NCBI GenBank assembly: GCA_001829185.1 | Contig: MIAR01000046.1 | Span: forward strand, 1-64,000 | Length of the DNA stretch: 64,000 bases | Direction: 5' to 3' | Source: Spirochaetes bacterium GWB1_60_80 | GTDB lineage: Bacteria; Spirochaetota; Spirochaetia; Treponematales; UBA12059 | Shown: positions 25,801-34,398 of the stretch, one piece after another | How the letters are laid out: each line of letters starts with the position of its first letter | How positions within the stretch are numbered: the first letter of the stretch is position 1 | Position numbers and translations under genes: made by a program | Notes under the pieces: generated by a model | What the model was told of the DNA's origin: nothing | Database searches by the model: none | Seen by the model: only the letters and a program-made list of their open reading frames with translations

Positions 25801-26369
25801 TCGGCGGTCACTCGGTGTTCGTGCGTACCGGCGAATACGACGACGGTCGCCTGGGCGAGATTTTCCTTGACATGCACAAGGAAGGCGCCGCTTTCCGCAG
25901 CCTGCTCAATTCGTTCGCCATCGCCGTTTCGCTCGGCCTGCAGTACGGCGTACCGCTGGAAGAATATGTCGATGCCTTTACCTTCAGTCGCTTTGAGCCT
26001 AATGGCATGGTGCAGGGACACGAATACATCAAAATGTCGACCAGCGTCCTCGATTACGTATTCCGCGACCTGGCCATTACCTATCAGAACCGCTATGACC
26101 TCGGGCAGGTAAAACCCGAGGACCTCAAGGCCACGGCCACCAACGGCAAGCGTGCCAAGAGCGATGAGGCGGGGGCGGCCGGCAATAGCGTCGCCAAGTT
26201 GGCGACCAAGCTGGCGGTTAACACCGCCAAACCTCAGAACGAGACGCGTAAAGCCCGCATGCGGGGTTATGAAGGCGACCCCTGCCCGGTGTGCGGCCAC
26301 CTGACCCTGGTGCGCAACGGCACCTGCCTCAAATGCGAGACCTGTGGTAGTACCACCGGCTGCTCCTGA
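22887..26369 (+). CDS. nrdJ: Vitamin B12-dependent (class II) ribonucleotide reductase
   Basis: A 1160-residue NrdJ that makes deoxyribonucleotides with adenosylcobalamin as radical source and works with or without oxygen. Seen are [14 protein letters not shown], the [15 protein letters not shown] segment, the thiyl-radical site NPCSEY (Cys467), [21 protein letters not shown] (in parts) and a C-terminal zinc-ribbon-like tail CPVCGHLTL...[14 protein letters not shown] whose cysteines re-reduce the active site in this family. The ATG at 22887 has SD GGGAGG and is preferred to earlier in-frame codons. Its 3' terminal 34 bases are repeated twice downstream. Confidence 0.95.
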   Translation: MTIQRRFTKKNEGPYKNIVWEKRVSEIRNSDGKTVFRMDGVIVPSTWSQIATDIIAQKYFRKAGVPNDKAEAWRAFVPEGQQSLAGSPTTPGSEHDARQVFHRLAYTWLHWGQKYKLFSADEDGKAFYDEICYMLSHQLAAPNSPQWFNTGLHAVYGLEGPAQGHYYVDSASDEVVASTSAYERPQPHACFILDINDDLVNDGGIMDLIEREARLFKYGSGTGSNFSKVRGLNEPLSGGGVSSGLLSFLKIADRSASAIKSGGTTRRAAKMVILDADHPDIETFVEWKSGEEHKVACLAAGSQAVRQFLARLKDATTRLDVAQADRLSFDHNPALRAAAAQGLEAGLPGAYIYQLLRRVAEGDPLVEPAVFDTNWEGEAYNTVAGQASNNSVRVTNDFMEAVIKNKDWPLTMRIGGKTMRNVKARQLWDKIAKAAWQCADPGLQFHSTINEWHTCPEDGAIRASNPCSEYMFLDDTACNLASLNLTKFYDDRQHRFDADGYRHATRLWTIVLEISVAMAQFPSKTIARKSYDYRTLGLGYANLGTLLMLMGLPYDSEAGRSVAAAVSAIITGEAYAQSARLAAEFGAFARYGANKDSMLRVIRNHRRAAWNSPAAEYEQLSVLPWPLDADKVAPELIQQARQAWDEALELGEKHGFRNAQVTAIAPTGTIGLLMDCDTTGIEPDFALVKFKKLAGGGYFKIINNSVVPALKVLGYRDDQIEDIRHYLAGHGSLEGAPGVSLAMLRDKGLPEQALARIERELGNAMSLDQVIALWNLGQEAYETLGIDASLRDDPAFNLLSWLGFSESQISEAEIWACGTMGIEGAPHLRKADYPVFDTATASGRSAVRSIAWQAHIAMMAATQPFVSGAISKTINMPNSASFEDVKGAYMTAWKSMLKSIALYRDGSKLSQPLSSIAATTDDQLANGLLEIQNNPAAVRAEACPETTAAHPTSGVRISLPNRRDGYTQKAKIGGHSVFVRTGEYDDGRLGEIFLDMHKEGAAFRSLLNSFAIAVSLGLQYGVPLEEYVDAFTFSRFEPNGMVQGHEYIKMSTSVLDYVFRDLAITYQNRYDLGQVKPEDLKATATNGKRAKSDEAGAAGNSVAKLATKLAVNTAKPQNETRKARMRGYEGDPCPVCGHLTLVRNGTCLKCETCGSTTGCS

Positions 26370-26674
26370 GACCGCAAGGCCACCGATGTCGGCAACGCTC
26401 TCGCATTTGAGGCTTGGTCATGACTTACGCGCAGCGTAAGGAGGCAGTTGGCCATCAGGCCAACTGCTACGTCAGAGTACTGACGGCGTCAGTACTCTGA
26501 CGAAACCTGTGGTAGTACCACCGGCTGCTCCTGAGGGAGACAAGCCGCTGTGTTCGGCCACGCTCTCGCATTTGAGGTCATAACAGGACACTGGCGCAAC
26601 GCGCCGGGTGAGCGGCAGGGCCAGAGCGGCCCTGCCGAACGAGACCTGTGGTAGTACCACCGGCTGCTCCTGAG
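26328..26674. repeat. Triplicated nrdJ 3' end with interspersed palindromes
   Basis: The last 34 bases of nrdJ including its stop (26337-26370) recur at 26502-26535 (one change) and 26641-26674 (identical). The 14-mer CCTCAAATGCGAGA inside nrdJ (26328-26341) is mirrored at 26399-26412 and again at about 26562-26575. Perfect hairpins fill the spacers: CTTACGC/GCGTAAG (26424-26440), GCAGTTGGCC/GGCCAACTGC (26444-26467), a 14 bp stem with loop GGC (26471-26501) and GGCAGGGCC/GGCCCTGCC (26614-26636). No gene lies in the 420 bases between nrdJ and lpd other than this array and the lpd leader. Confidence 0.9.
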
Positions 26675-26789
26675 GGTGCAACGCCGTCATCGTTCGCCGC
26701 ATATTATCGGCTAGCTTGACGAGGTTTTCCGTCTGCGGCACAATGGCGGCGATTTTCAGCAGTCTGCTAGCCAGTAAGGAGAATTTGCC

Positions 26790-28133
26790 ATGTACGATGT
26801 AGCCATTTTAGGAGGCGGGCCTGGTGGCTACGTCGCCGCCGAGCAGGCCGCCAGTCTCGGCCTCAGTGTCGCTTTGATCGAGAAGGATGCGCTGGGGGGA
26901 ACCTGTCTCAACCGCGGCTGCATACCGACCAAGAGTCTGCTTAACGCGGCAAAACTGTACAAGCATGCTTGTCATTCAGCCGCCATGGGCGTCAAGTCCG
27001 TTTCGGTCGAGTTCGACCTGGTAGCAGCGATGAGCTGGAAAAGCAACACCGTTAGCCGGCTAGTCGGCGGTGTCGAATTCCTGATGAAGCAGCGCAACGT
27101 AACCGTGATCAAAGGCTCAGGCGAACTATCGGGTCCGGGGCGCCTTCTGGTCAAGGAAAGCGGGCAAGTGATCGAGGCTCGCCACATCATCATCGCCACC
27201 GGTTCGGTTCCGGCCCGGCCGCCGATTCCCGGTGCCGAGGGTAATCCCGCCGTACTGACCAGCGATGAGTTACTGAATATCAGCCAGCTGCCCAAAAGCT
27301 TGGTGGTCATCGGCGGCGGCGTTATCGGTATCGAGTTCGCCAGTTTCTTCGCCGCGCTGGGCATACCGGTCACGGTAATTGAAATGTTACCGGAGATTCT
27401 CCCCTTCATCGATGCCGAGGTGGTCGGTGTCCTCAAGCGCACGTTAAAGGGCATTACCGTCCTGGCAGGGACCGCCGTGGCGCGCATTGACGGCACGACG
27501 GTCCGCTACTCGAAGGACGGCGCCGAAGGCAGCGCTAGCGGGGAACTCATTCTCCTGGCCACTGGGCGAAGGCCGATGCTCGACGGCATAGGCCTTGAAG
27601 CCAGCGGTATCCAGTTCTCAAAAAAAGGCATCCAGGTCGACGATCAATGCCGCACCACTCAGCCGAACATCTGGGCTATCGGCGACGTCAACGGACGCTC
27701 GCTCCTGGCCCATTCGGCCAGCGCCATGGGTCGAGCCGTCGCCGCGCTGATCGCCGGCCAGAGCGCCACGATTCCATGGCAGGCCTTTCCCTGGGTGGTG
27801 TATGGCGACCCGGAAGCCGCCGGCGTCGGCCTGACCGAAGCCGAGGCCCAGTCCGCCGGTATCGAATACCGCAAGGCGGCCCTGCCAGCCCGAACCAACG
27901 GCCGCTTCCTGGCAGAAAACGGCGTTACCGGGCACGGCCTGGTCAATATCTTGGCGGCCAAGGCCGATGGCCGCGTCCTGGGCGTCCACTTGGTCTGCCC
28001 GTATGCTGGCGAGATGATCTGGGGCATGCAATACGCGATTGCTAATGGCGCAACCATCCACGACCTGGAGCAGGTGGTATTCCCCCATCCGACGGTGAGC
28101 GAACTGTTGCATGACGCTGCGGGAAGTTTATAG
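26790..28133 (+). CDS. lpdA: Dihydrolipoyl dehydrogenase (E3)
   Basis: A 447-residue FAD disulfide oxidoreductase. The N-terminal FAD motif is GGGPGGYVAAEQAA, followed by the redox disulfide GGTCLNRGCIPTK. The NAD motif is GGGVIGIEFASFF, and the C-terminal His-Glu pair lies in FPHPTVSELLHDA. It re-oxidises lipoyl groups of 2-oxoacid dehydrogenases or glycine cleavage. The ATG has SD AAGGAG. No E1, E2 or lipoylation gene is nearby, so the partner complex is encoded elsewhere. Confidence 0.93.
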   Translation: MYDVAILGGGPGGYVAAEQAASLGLSVALIEKDALGGTCLNRGCIPTKSLLNAAKLYKHACHSAAMGVKSVSVEFDLVAAMSWKSNTVSRLVGGVEFLMKQRNVTVIKGSGELSGPGRLLVKESGQVIEARHIIIATGSVPARPPIPGAEGNPAVLTSDELLNISQLPKSLVVIGGGVIGIEFASFFAALGIPVTVIEMLPEILPFIDAEVVGVLKRTLKGITVLAGTAVARIDGTTVRYSKDGAEGSASGELILLATGRRPMLDGIGLEASGIQFSKKGIQVDDQCRTTQPNIWAIGDVNGRSLLAHSASAMGRAVAALIAGQSATIPWQAFPWVVYGDPEAAGVGLTEAEAQSAGIEYRKAALPARTNGRFLAENGVTGHGLVNILAAKADGRVLGVHLVCPYAGEMIWGMQYAIANGATIHDLEQVVFPHPTVSELLHDAAGSL

Positions 28134-28175
28134 TAGCTGGATCCTGATTAGCCGGGTTATAGGCTGATGTGGGAT

Positions 28176-28211
28176 AATGAGGGATGGTCGCACTCAGGGC
28201 CATCCCTCATT
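28176..28211. terminator. Bidirectional hairpin between lpdA and GH57 gene
   Basis: A perfect 12 bp stem (AATGAGGGATGG at 28176-28187, complement at 28200-28211) with a 12-base loop separates two convergent genes. Its right arm includes the stop codon of the GH57 gene. Confidence 0.65.
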
Positions 28212-29793
28212 GTTTGGTGCGGAAGACCCGGTAGTTCATGGCCGGAAAGATCTTGTTCCGTTTTTCGAGTCGCGTTACCCACTCCGTACCGACCGTGTTG
28301 GCGCACATCATCTCGTAAATGCGGCCGAAATTGGTCACCGCATCTTCGATTTGCTTGCGGGCGAACGAGCTGGATTTACCGGCCCGCAGCAAGAAGGGCC
28401 AATCGGCGGACTGGGCCAGCATAACCTCGCGGGCCGCTTGGTTGAGCACCCGTTCGCGCAGGCCTCCCTCATCGGGGAAACGGTTAGCCAACTCGGTCAT
28501 ACGCTCCACCAGTTTGTAAGTATGGCGGTACAGCCAATCGTTCGATTTGTTTAACCAGACGCCGGCATATCCGTCGTCACCCCATGAGGCATATTCCGGC
28601 GTGGTCCGGACGCAATCGGCCTTGTTCCGCCAGGCCTCGGATAGGGTCACGAAACTGAGTTCACTGGTCGCTTGGGCGCTGCGGAAAATAGCCTCCAGCC
28701 AGTCGATGCCTTCGTACCACCAATGGCCGAACAGCTCGGCATCGAACGGCGCAACCAACAAGGCTGGCTTGCGCATTAAAGCGCTGGCTTTGCGCAACTG
28801 CCGCGTCCGGCTGTACAGAAAATTCTCGGCATGCTCGATGACCTTCAAGGCGGCCCGTTCCGGCTTGTACAGTTGCTTGGTCTCGGTATGTCCGGTTACC
28901 GCCCAATACTTGAAGCCGGTAAAGGTCCTCACCTGCTTAAGATCGATGAAAGGGCCGATGTAATCGAGCGGCAGGTCAAAGCCAATATCGCGATAGAACT
29001 CCCGATACACCGGGTCGGATGGATAACCGTCGTCTTCTGACCAAACGGCATCGGTTGATTCTATATCGCGAATGAAAGCGGTTAAGCCGTTTTCGCATAC
29101 TACCGGAGCGTAGGAGCCGAAGCGGGGGGCTGGTCGACCGAGCATCGCGGAACGGGTGGTGATAACCGTATACTGGAGCCCGTAGGCGGACAATACATCC
29201 TGCAGACCGGGAAACCAGCCGAGTTGTGGCAGCCAGAAGCCGTTTGGCGCCCGCCCGAAGCTGGATCGAAAAGCCACCACCCCGGCTTCTATCTGCGCGG
29301 CAATCGCTTGGGGCAGGCTCTGGTACAGCGGCAGAAAAGCATGGGTCGCCGCGCTGGTCAGGAGGTCGAGTCGGCCTTTTTTATAGTAGAAATCAAAGGC
29401 ATTGAGGATATTCCGGCCATGCAAAACGGTAAAGTCTTCGAGATTCTGGCGGTAGAGATCGGCATACAAGATGGCTAAGGGCAATTGCTCCTGGTCATCC
29501 GCCAAGCGTTCCAGTTCCTTGTCGGCCAACTCCAGCTGCTTGCCCAACCAGGCAATGTAGCGATTTTGCAGCAAGGTGTCGGCCAACATGGTTGTCAAGG
29601 TCGGGGACAGGGCTAGGCTCAGGCGCCAGGGCACGCTGTCGGCCTCCAGCCGGGCAAACAGGCGCAATAAGGGTAGGTAGCATTCCGACAGCGATTCGAA
29701 CAACCAACGCTCTTCGAGGAACTGCGGATAATCTGGTTGCCGGACAAACGGCAGATGGGCATTGAGGACAAGGGCGATGCTGCCGCTTTGCAT
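28207..29793 (-). CDS. GH57 1,4-alpha-glucan branching enzyme-like protein
   Basis: A 528-residue glycoside hydrolase 57 protein with a C-terminal DUF1957-like region. Landmarks are ALVLNAHLPFVR at the N-terminus (conserved strand with His), GFWLPQLGWFPGLQD (position of the conserved W and usual catalytic Glu; here the motif reads LPQLGW), and FGHWWYEGIDWLEAIF with the conserved region bearing the second acidic residue. GH57 branching enzymes build glycogen branches. In family members I recall the nucleophile motif is PE(C)GY/F; here PQ replaces PE, so activity should be checked. SD GGAG precedes the ATG. The DUF4912 gene lies 12 bases upstream. Confidence 0.8.
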   Translation of the reverse strand: MQSGSIALVLNAHLPFVRQPDYPQFLEERWLFESLSECYLPLLRLFARLEADSVPWRLSLALSPTLTTMLADTLLQNRYIAWLGKQLELADKELERLADDQEQLPLAILYADLYRQNLEDFTVLHGRNILNAFDFYYKKGRLDLLTSAATHAFLPLYQSLPQAIAAQIEAGVVAFRSSFGRAPNGFWLPQLGWFPGLQDVLSAYGLQYTVITTRSAMLGRPAPRFGSYAPVVCENGLTAFIRDIESTDAVWSEDDGYPSDPVYREFYRDIGFDLPLDYIGPFIDLKQVRTFTGFKYWAVTGHTETKQLYKPERAALKVIEHAENFLYSRTRQLRKASALMRKPALLVAPFDAELFGHWWYEGIDWLEAIFRSAQATSELSFVTLSEAWRNKADCVRTTPEYASWGDDGYAGVWLNKSNDWLYRHTYKLVERMTELANRFPDEGGLRERVLNQAAREVMLAQSADWPFLLRAGKSSSFARKQIEDAVTNFGRIYEMMCANTVGTEWVTRLEKRNKIFPAMNYRVFRTKQ

Positions 29794-29805
29794 GGTTACT
29801 CCGTG

Positions 29806-30501
29806 TCAGACATTGAATTCGTCCATGATGCGTGCCGTGCTCGACACGGAAGCAGGCATCACGTCCAAGGTGGCGATTCCGGACAGTATGGCCATCTCGG
29901 TGCTGAACTCGTCCATGGCTGCAAACGTTGCCTCGCTGAGCATGCCCGGCGTGCGCACCAAAGGCGCTTTGGCTAGCGTGACCGGACGGGTTTTCTTGGC
30001 GCAGAGTTCGATGCTGTACCAGGTATCTGGTTCTGGTAAATGAATATACCAGCTGGAATCCTGCCGACCTACCGTTACATCGAATTGAGTCGCTTCTGTC
30101 GAACCCGGCGCTTCTATCACCCGCAGGAACAAGCCTCCAAAACTGCTGTCGAGCTGCAGGGTTTCGAGCTCTTCGTCCCGGATATCCCAGAAGACGAAAG
30201 CCCAACCCGGATCCCGCACCAGAACCTGCAAATTGGTTTCGTTATAGCGGTTTTCAATACAAGCCGCCGCATCGAGCGAAGCGTCGATTTCGTCCAATTC
30301 GGAGCCGGAGAATTTTTTTTCTTCAATATGCACAGCCGTATGGCCAGCCATGCGTCGATCTTTGGAGTCCTCGTCGAAGGCTTCTATCAATTCGCCAATT
30401 ATGAACATCGGCTCCAGCCCGACCGGTAAATCCAGTCCGACCTTCTCGGCCAATGAATAGAGGGCTTCGATCGATAACCCGTTCAGCTTTTCTATCGTCA
30501 C
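29806..30501 (-). CDS. DUF4912-domain protein
   Basis: A 231-residue protein with an N-terminal SAP/Rho-N-like helical hairpin (TIEKLNGLSIEALYSLAEKVG) [21 residues shortened: starts TIEKLNGLS] followed by the DUF4912 beta domain: LQVLVRDPGWAFVFWDI, then WYIHLPEPDTWYSIELCAK. Such proteins are often encoded beside GH57 enzymes in spirochaetes, as here, and may bind glycans or regulate the enzyme. I chose GTG 30501 because family members start at this helix; the frame extends upstream into the pcnB 3' end. The exact function is unknown. Confidence 0.72.
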   Translation of the reverse strand: MTIEKLNGLSIEALYSLAEKVGLDLPVGLEPMFIIGELIEAFDEDSKDRRMAGHTAVHIEEKKFSGSELDEIDASLDAAACIENRYNETNLQVLVRDPGWAFVFWDIRDEELETLQLDSSFGGLFLRVIEAPGSTEATQFDVTVGRQDSSWYIHLPEPDTWYSIELCAKKTRPVTLAKAPLVRTPGMLSEATFAAMDEFSTEMAILSGIATLDVMPASVSSTARIMDEFNV

Positions 30502-30526
30502 GGGTTCATAATCTTGTAACTGGCGC

Positions 30527-31657
30527 CTATGTGTCAAGTGCAGCCGGCGGAATGGCGCCGGTGGCGTCGTCATGCGGCTTGTGTCGGCGGCGGCGTTTTC
30601 GTGGCTTGTGCAGTTTTGGCTTGGGTTCTGGCGCGATGAAATTGGCCCGGACGGCGGCCTCCACCTCGATACGGGGCAAGGTGATTGGATCAAGAAAGGC
30701 CCGCGCCTGTTGCAGGGCGTTGCGATAAGCCTCCGCGGTATCGGCAGCTGGAACTTGCACGGCTGCCAGTACTGGCTGGCGCAGCAAGAAGGTCAACAAG
30801 GCGCCGAGCGTTTTATCACCGCTGCGGTTGACATAATCGTCCATCGCCTGGATATCATCGCACAGGGCTTGCCTAGCCGGTCCGCTGCGGTCAAGGAAGT
30901 CCGCCATGGCCGGCAGGATAGCGCCCAACAATCCGTAGGCATGCAATTCAAGGCAGATGGACAAGGCCTTAGCGCTGCTGATTATCTTGATAGCCTCCTC
31001 ACCCAGACGGCTGACGGAGGCGGTCCGCAACAAGGGTGCGGTGCGACGGATGGCCAGCCGGGTCAACCAAGCGATGCTGAACCCAGTGCTGACGGAATAT
31101 TTAATGGCGCGTATCATGCGCACCGGGTCTTCGCTGAAAATGGTTTTCAACGATATGACTGGCACGATGCGCTTGGCTTTGATATCACGCATGCCCTGGA
31201 CATAATCAACGATATGATTGGCGACTGGGTCGTAATAGAGCGCGTTGATACTGAAGTCGCGTCGCAAGGCATCCTCATCGATGGTGCCGTATTCGTTACC
31301 AATGGTGCCCTGTCCAATTGAACGGAAGGTTGACACTTCGTAGATTTTCTGACCGGCGTAGACATGCACCAAACGGAAGCGCCGGCCGATGATACGGCTA
31401 CGGTAGAAAATTTTCTTGATGCGCGGGGGCGGCGCGTCGGTAACGATATCATAATCCTTTGGCCGCTTGGCCAGTAGCAGATCGCGGACGGCGCCGCCAA
31501 CGATATAGGCTTCATGGCCATTCTCGCGCAGTTTCCGGACGATGCGGACAGCATCGGGATCCAGGTCGCGCATATCGATGGAATGTTCCGCGGCGGTATA
31601 GATGAGGGCTTTTTTTTCGAGTTTGCCATTTTCGGCTTTATGATACCGTGTCAGCAC
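30527..31657 (-). CDS. pcnB: Poly(A) polymerase / CCA-adding enzyme family protein
   Basis: A 376-residue class II nucleotidyltransferase. The head domain has YIVGGAVRDLLLAKRPKDYDIVTDA with the metal-binding D-x-D (quoted as GGAVRDLLL and KDYDIVTDA), the RRFRLVHVYAG motif and RRDFSINALYYDP. The basic, Lys/Arg-rich tail (KPKLHKPRKRRRRHKPHDD) is typical of PcnB-type poly(A) polymerases. It may add poly(A) tails or repair CCA ends; since both tRNAs seen here lack an encoded CCA, a CCA enzyme is needed somewhere in this genome. The start GTG 31657 follows GGGGAT. Confidence 0.85.
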   Translation of the reverse strand: MLTRYHKAENGKLEKKALIYTAAEHSIDMRDLDPDAVRIVRKLRENGHEAYIVGGAVRDLLLAKRPKDYDIVTDAPPPRIKKIFYRSRIIGRRFRLVHVYAGQKIYEVSTFRSIGQGTIGNEYGTIDEDALRRDFSINALYYDPVANHIVDYVQGMRDIKAKRIVPVISLKTIFSEDPVRMIRAIKYSVSTGFSIAWLTRLAIRRTAPLLRTASVSRLGEEAIKIISSAKALSICLELHAYGLLGAILPAMADFLDRSGPARQALCDDIQAMDDYVNRSGDKTLGALLTFLLRQPVLAAVQVPAADTAEAYRNALQQARAFLDPITLPRIEVEAAVRANFIAPEPKPKLHKPRKRRRRHKPHDDATGAIPPAALDT

Positions 31658-31773
31658 ATGATCCCCATGGCGCGTCCGGTTGACCGGAAAAGCGCCTGAT
31701 TGGTCTGGTCGCCGGTTTTTATCCGGAACGGGTGCGGTTCCTCCAGCTGGTTCAGATAGCGGGAGGAACGTAA

Positions 31774-31877
31774 ACCGCCGGCCTTGGCGCCGAAGCGGCG
31801 GTAATTTTGGCTTACCGCCGCTTCAGCCGTATAATAACCTGGCAAGGGCGGTGCTGGTCAATCACCGCCGGCCTTGG
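31774..31877. repeat. Direct repeats flanking a strong hairpin
   Basis: The 14-mer ACCGCCGGCCTTGG occurs at 31774-31787 and 31864-31877, 90 bases apart. Between them is a perfect 13 bp hairpin (GAAGCGGCGGTAA at 31792-31804, complement 31812-31824). An 8 bp hairpin GTTCCTCC/GGAGGAAC lies just before. The second direct repeat abuts the short MITE-like element. No gene is visible between pcnB and the hydrolase. Confidence 0.75.
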
Positions 31878-31938
31878 TTAGCAGGTTGTTGATCGCGAGT
31901 ATACTCGCGCGGTGTTGAGTTTTTTAACAACCTGCTAG
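31878..31938. repeat. Short MITE-like element with shared termini
   Basis: About 60 bp, ending in TTAGCAGGTTGTT and its inverted counterpart AACAACCTGCTAG, the same terminal sequence as the 137 bp repeats. The centre is a perfect 16 bp palindrome CGCGAGTATACTCGCG (31894-31909). Its right end supplies the TAG stop of the hydrolase gene. Confidence 0.7.
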
Positions 31939-32855
31939 AGATGCCGATCCAGCCAGGACTGGATATCGGCGCTCACCTCGTCTCGCACCGTGTCATTGAG
32001 CATTTCATGGCGGCCATCGGGATACAGCTTGGTTTCAATATCGACGATGCCGGCCGTTTGATAGCTGCGCTGCAGGAGGGCAAAGGCGCCGGTGGCGGCT
32101 CCGACCGGGTCTTTTTGGCCAGCGAATAAGTATAATGGAAGGTTTTTAGGAATGGTGGCAAAGCTTTTCGGACGGTCGATCCATTTGAAGCCGGCTAGCA
32201 GATCTCGGAACAAGCCAAAGGTGACCACGAAGCCACACAAGGGATCCTTGATATATTTATCGACCTCGGCTGGATCACGCGATAGCCAGTCGAAGGCTGT
32301 CCGGTTTGGTTCAAAGGCTTTGTTGAAGGCTCCAAAGCTCATCGAATTCATCATCGGGGTCGGCCGTTTTTGGCCTTTAAAGGTGCAGCCCAGTGCCGCG
32401 ATCAGGCGGGCTACCCCCAACAAAGCGCCACGGTTCAGTCCAGTCCCGGACAGGATGCACCCATCTATTTCATTACCGTACAAGGTAATAAAACCCTGCG
32501 ACAAGAAAGACCCCATGGAATGGCCCATCAGGAATGATTTGGTGCCCGGAAGCTCTTGCTTGCAACGTCGCGCCAGCCCATGAAGGTCGTCGATGACGCG
32601 CCTAAAACCAGCTCGGTCGGCAAACCAGCCGAGTTCGCCTTCGGCGGCCGTCTTGCCGTGCCCACGGTGGTCTGGCGCCCAGACCTCATATCCGGCCTTG
32701 GTCAATTTTTCAGCCAAGCGGGCATAGCGGGCGGCATGTTCGGCCATGCCATGGGCTACGAGTAAGCAGGCCTTCGGTTTCAGCTCGGGAGCCCAGCGAT
32801 AGACGTGGATGCTTTTACCATCATCGGCGATGTAGGAAAATTCGGTTGCTTTCAT
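31935..32855 (-). CDS. Alpha/beta hydrolase (monoacylglycerol lipase-like)
   Basis: About 306 residues. The lipase pattern is clear: VAHGMAEHAARYARLAEKL (oxyanion region), VWAPDHRGHGKTA, and the nucleophile elbow GHSMGS; later FAGQKDPVG carries the catalytic Asp and DGRHEMLND the His. It probably hydrolyses monoacylglycerols or lysophospholipids in the cytoplasm. The frame extends to ATG 32870, but ATG 32855 has TATACT 6 bases upstream and is likely the leaderless start. The TAG stop lies inside a MITE-like element, so the original C-terminus may have been altered. Confidence 0.85.
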   Translation of the reverse strand: MKATEFSYIADDGKSIHVYRWAPELKPKACLLVAHGMAEHAARYARLAEKLTKAGYEVWAPDHRGHGKTAAEGELGWFADRAGFRRVIDDLHGLARRCKQELPGTKSFLMGHSMGSFLSQGFITLYGNEIDGCILSGTGLNRGALLGVARLIAALGCTFKGQKRPTPMMNSMSFGAFNKAFEPNRTAFDWLSRDPAEVDKYIKDPLCGFVVTFGLFRDLLAGFKWIDRPKSFATIPKNLPLYLFAGQKDPVGAATGAFALLQRSYQTAGIVDIETKLYPDGRHEMLNDTVRDEVSADIQSWLDRHL

Positions 32856-32906
32856 GCCGAAAGTATACATCAGTTTTATTATTTTTGCAGATTTTTTATT
32901 ATTTAT

Positions 32907-32934
32907 TCAAGTTTGGCAGGCAATGTGCCGAGAT
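32907..32934 (+). promoter_or_regulatory. Weak sigma-28-like promoter candidate for flaB1
   Basis: TCAAGTTT followed after 12 bases by GCCGAGAT resembles TAAAGTTT-N11-GCCGATAA with one extra spacer base and two changes in the -10. If used, it gives a leader of about 340 bases. Confidence 0.3.
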
Positions 32935-33237
32935 TCAAAAGTGGAGAGGTGGCACCTGTGCTTGCCTATTTCGGCTTCCAGGCTGAACTAACCCTCTTCT
33001 ATGATATTCGGCATCGGAACGAGCAACTTTAAGCTCATTTCGAGGAAACCAGTGGCAAAAGGTGGAATTAGACCATCGCCAGCCGGTTTACCCGCATCAG
33101 TAACGGTTTTCACCGGGAAGGAGGCTGCTTTTTTTTTGAAAAGCCTGGGTTGTCGTACTGGAAGCCGCTTTAGCTGGCTGACCAGGCGCTTGCCCCCGTT
33201 TTTCAGGAACGACGCTGCAAGGCGGTCGTCCCACACT

Positions 33238-33275
33238 ATGGCAAGGATGCCATGGTGCCAAGACTCAAGGAGGAA
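33238..33275 (+). promoter_or_regulatory. flaB1 leader hairpin with GGA loop next to the SD
   Basis: ATGGCA-AGGA-TGCCAT (33238-33253) is a perfect hairpin exposing AGGA in its loop. It is followed 15 bases later by the SD AAGGAGG (33268-33274). Two GGA motifs, one in a loop and one in the SD, is the usual layout of CsrA-repressed flagellin leaders such as hag of Bacillus. Confidence 0.55.
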
Positions 33276-33278
33276 GTC

Positions 33279-34139
33279 ATGATCATTAATCACAATCTTA
33301 GCGCTATGTATGCCAACCGCCAGCTCGGCGTCAACGGTACCCACAACGACCGCAACATGGAACGCCTCTCGTCCGGTATGCGCATTAACCGTGCCGGCGA
33401 CGATGCTTCCGGCTTGGCCGTATCCGAGAAGATGCGTTCCCAGATCCGCGGCTTGAACCAGGCTTCTACCAACGCCTCGAACGGTATTTCATTCATCCAG
33501 ACCACCGAAGGTTACCTCCAGGGAACGCAGGACATTCTGCAGCGCATTCGCGAGCTGTCGGTTCAGGCCTCCAACGGTATCTACACCGCTGAAGACCGTA
33601 TGCAGATCCAGGTGGAAGTTTCCCAGCTGGTCGACGAGATCGACCGCATCGCCAGCCATGCTCAGTTCAACGGTATGAACCTGATGACCGGTCGTTTTGC
33701 GCGCGAAACCGGCGAGAACCTGGTAACGGCCTCGATGTGGCTGCATATCGGTGCCAATATGGATCAGCGCGAACAAGTTTTCATCGGAACCATGACTGCC
33801 GGCGCCTTGTCCGTCAGAAATGTATCTAGCAATGAAGTGCTGTCGCTGTCCACTCCCGAGAATGCCAACCGCTCGATCGGTGTCCTCGACGAAGCCCTCA
33901 AGCGCGTCAATAAGCAGCGTGCCGACCTCGGCGCCTACCAGAACCGCCTCGAATATGCCATCAATGGCATCGATATCGGCGCGGAGAACCTGCAAGCGGC
34001 CGAAAGTCGCATTCGCGATACCGATATGGCCTCGGAAATGGTCGACTACACCAAGAATCGCATCCTGATTCAGGCCTCGACCGCTATGTTGGCCCAGGCC
34101 AACCAGAAGACGCAATCGGTCTTGCAGTTGCTGCAGTAA
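33279..34139 (+). CDS. flaB1: Flagellin core protein FlaB (copy 1)
   Basis: A 286-residue periplasmic-flagellum core flagellin. The conserved N-terminal D0/D1 ([37 protein letters not shown]) and C-terminal D1/D0 ([34 protein letters not shown]) are complete; the short middle is typical of FlaB, which lacks outer D2/D3 domains. It is exported by the flagellar secretion system, so it has no signal peptide. The frame starts upstream at 33252 but AAGGAGG fixes ATG 33279. A second flaB follows 259 bases later. It differs from copy 2 in the middle ([17 protein letters not shown]). Confidence 0.95.
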   Translation: MIINHNLSAMYANRQLGVNGTHNDRNMERLSSGMRINRAGDDASGLAVSEKMRSQIRGLNQASTNASNGISFIQTTEGYLQGTQDILQRIRELSVQASNGIYTAEDRMQIQVEVSQLVDEIDRIASHAQFNGMNLMTGRFARETGENLVTASMWLHIGANMDQREQVFIGTMTAGALSVRNVSSNEVLSLSTPENANRSIGVLDEALKRVNKQRADLGAYQNRLEYAINGIDIGAENLQAAESRIRDTDMASEMVDYTKNRILIQASTAMLAQANQKTQSVLQLLQ

Positions 34140-34354
34140 GGCAGTATACTCTAGTTGATAACCGCTCCGGGGCGTCCGCGCTCCGGGGCATCTGAGCATC
34201 AGTAGTATGGTCTTTGAAATATACTCTCACGTGCATGCCGGTGGTGATGCCCTCCCCTATTTAGGGAATGACATCCCCGCTGTGCAGGGTAATGAACGGA
34301 CGAGAAGGGGCGTACACACGATTTCTCGGCCCTGTTAGTCATGCACACGGGACA

Positions 34355-34395
34355 CATGGCAAGGATTGCCATGTCGTTAGTCCTGCAAGGAGGGT
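34355..34395 (+). promoter_or_regulatory. flaB2 leader hairpin with GGA loop next to the SD
   Basis: CATGGCAA-GGA-TTGCCATG (34355-34373) is a perfect 8 bp hairpin with the loop GGA. The SD AAGGAGGG follows at about 34387-34394. It matches the hairpin in front of flaB1 in position and sequence although the rest of the two leaders differs. Confidence 0.6.
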
Positions 34396-34398
34396 CAT

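Larger units (their letters stand above)
32856..33278 (+). other. Intergenic region and long flaB1 leader
   Basis: The 423 bases between the divergent hydrolase and flaB1 genes begin AT-rich. They hold a weak sigma-28-like match (32907-32934: TCAAGTTT then GCCGAGAT), then GC-rich sequence with no convincing gene, and end with the GGA-loop hairpin and SD of flaB1. A 93-codon frame at 33001-33282 is open but has no SD, odd composition and overlaps the flaB start; I do not call it. Confidence 0.5.

Noticed and set aside
26704-26730. Minus-strand GCCGATAA resembling a sigma-28 -10
   Set aside because: No TAAA at the right distance and no gene downstream on that strand.
31651-31892. Short open frames on both strands between pcnB and the hydrolase
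   Set aside because: They consist of hairpin and repeat sequence without SD or recognisable protein.
33001-33282. 93-codon open frame in the flaB1 leader
   Set aside because: No SD, no recognisable fold, and it overlaps the flaB1 start; better explained as untranslated leader.
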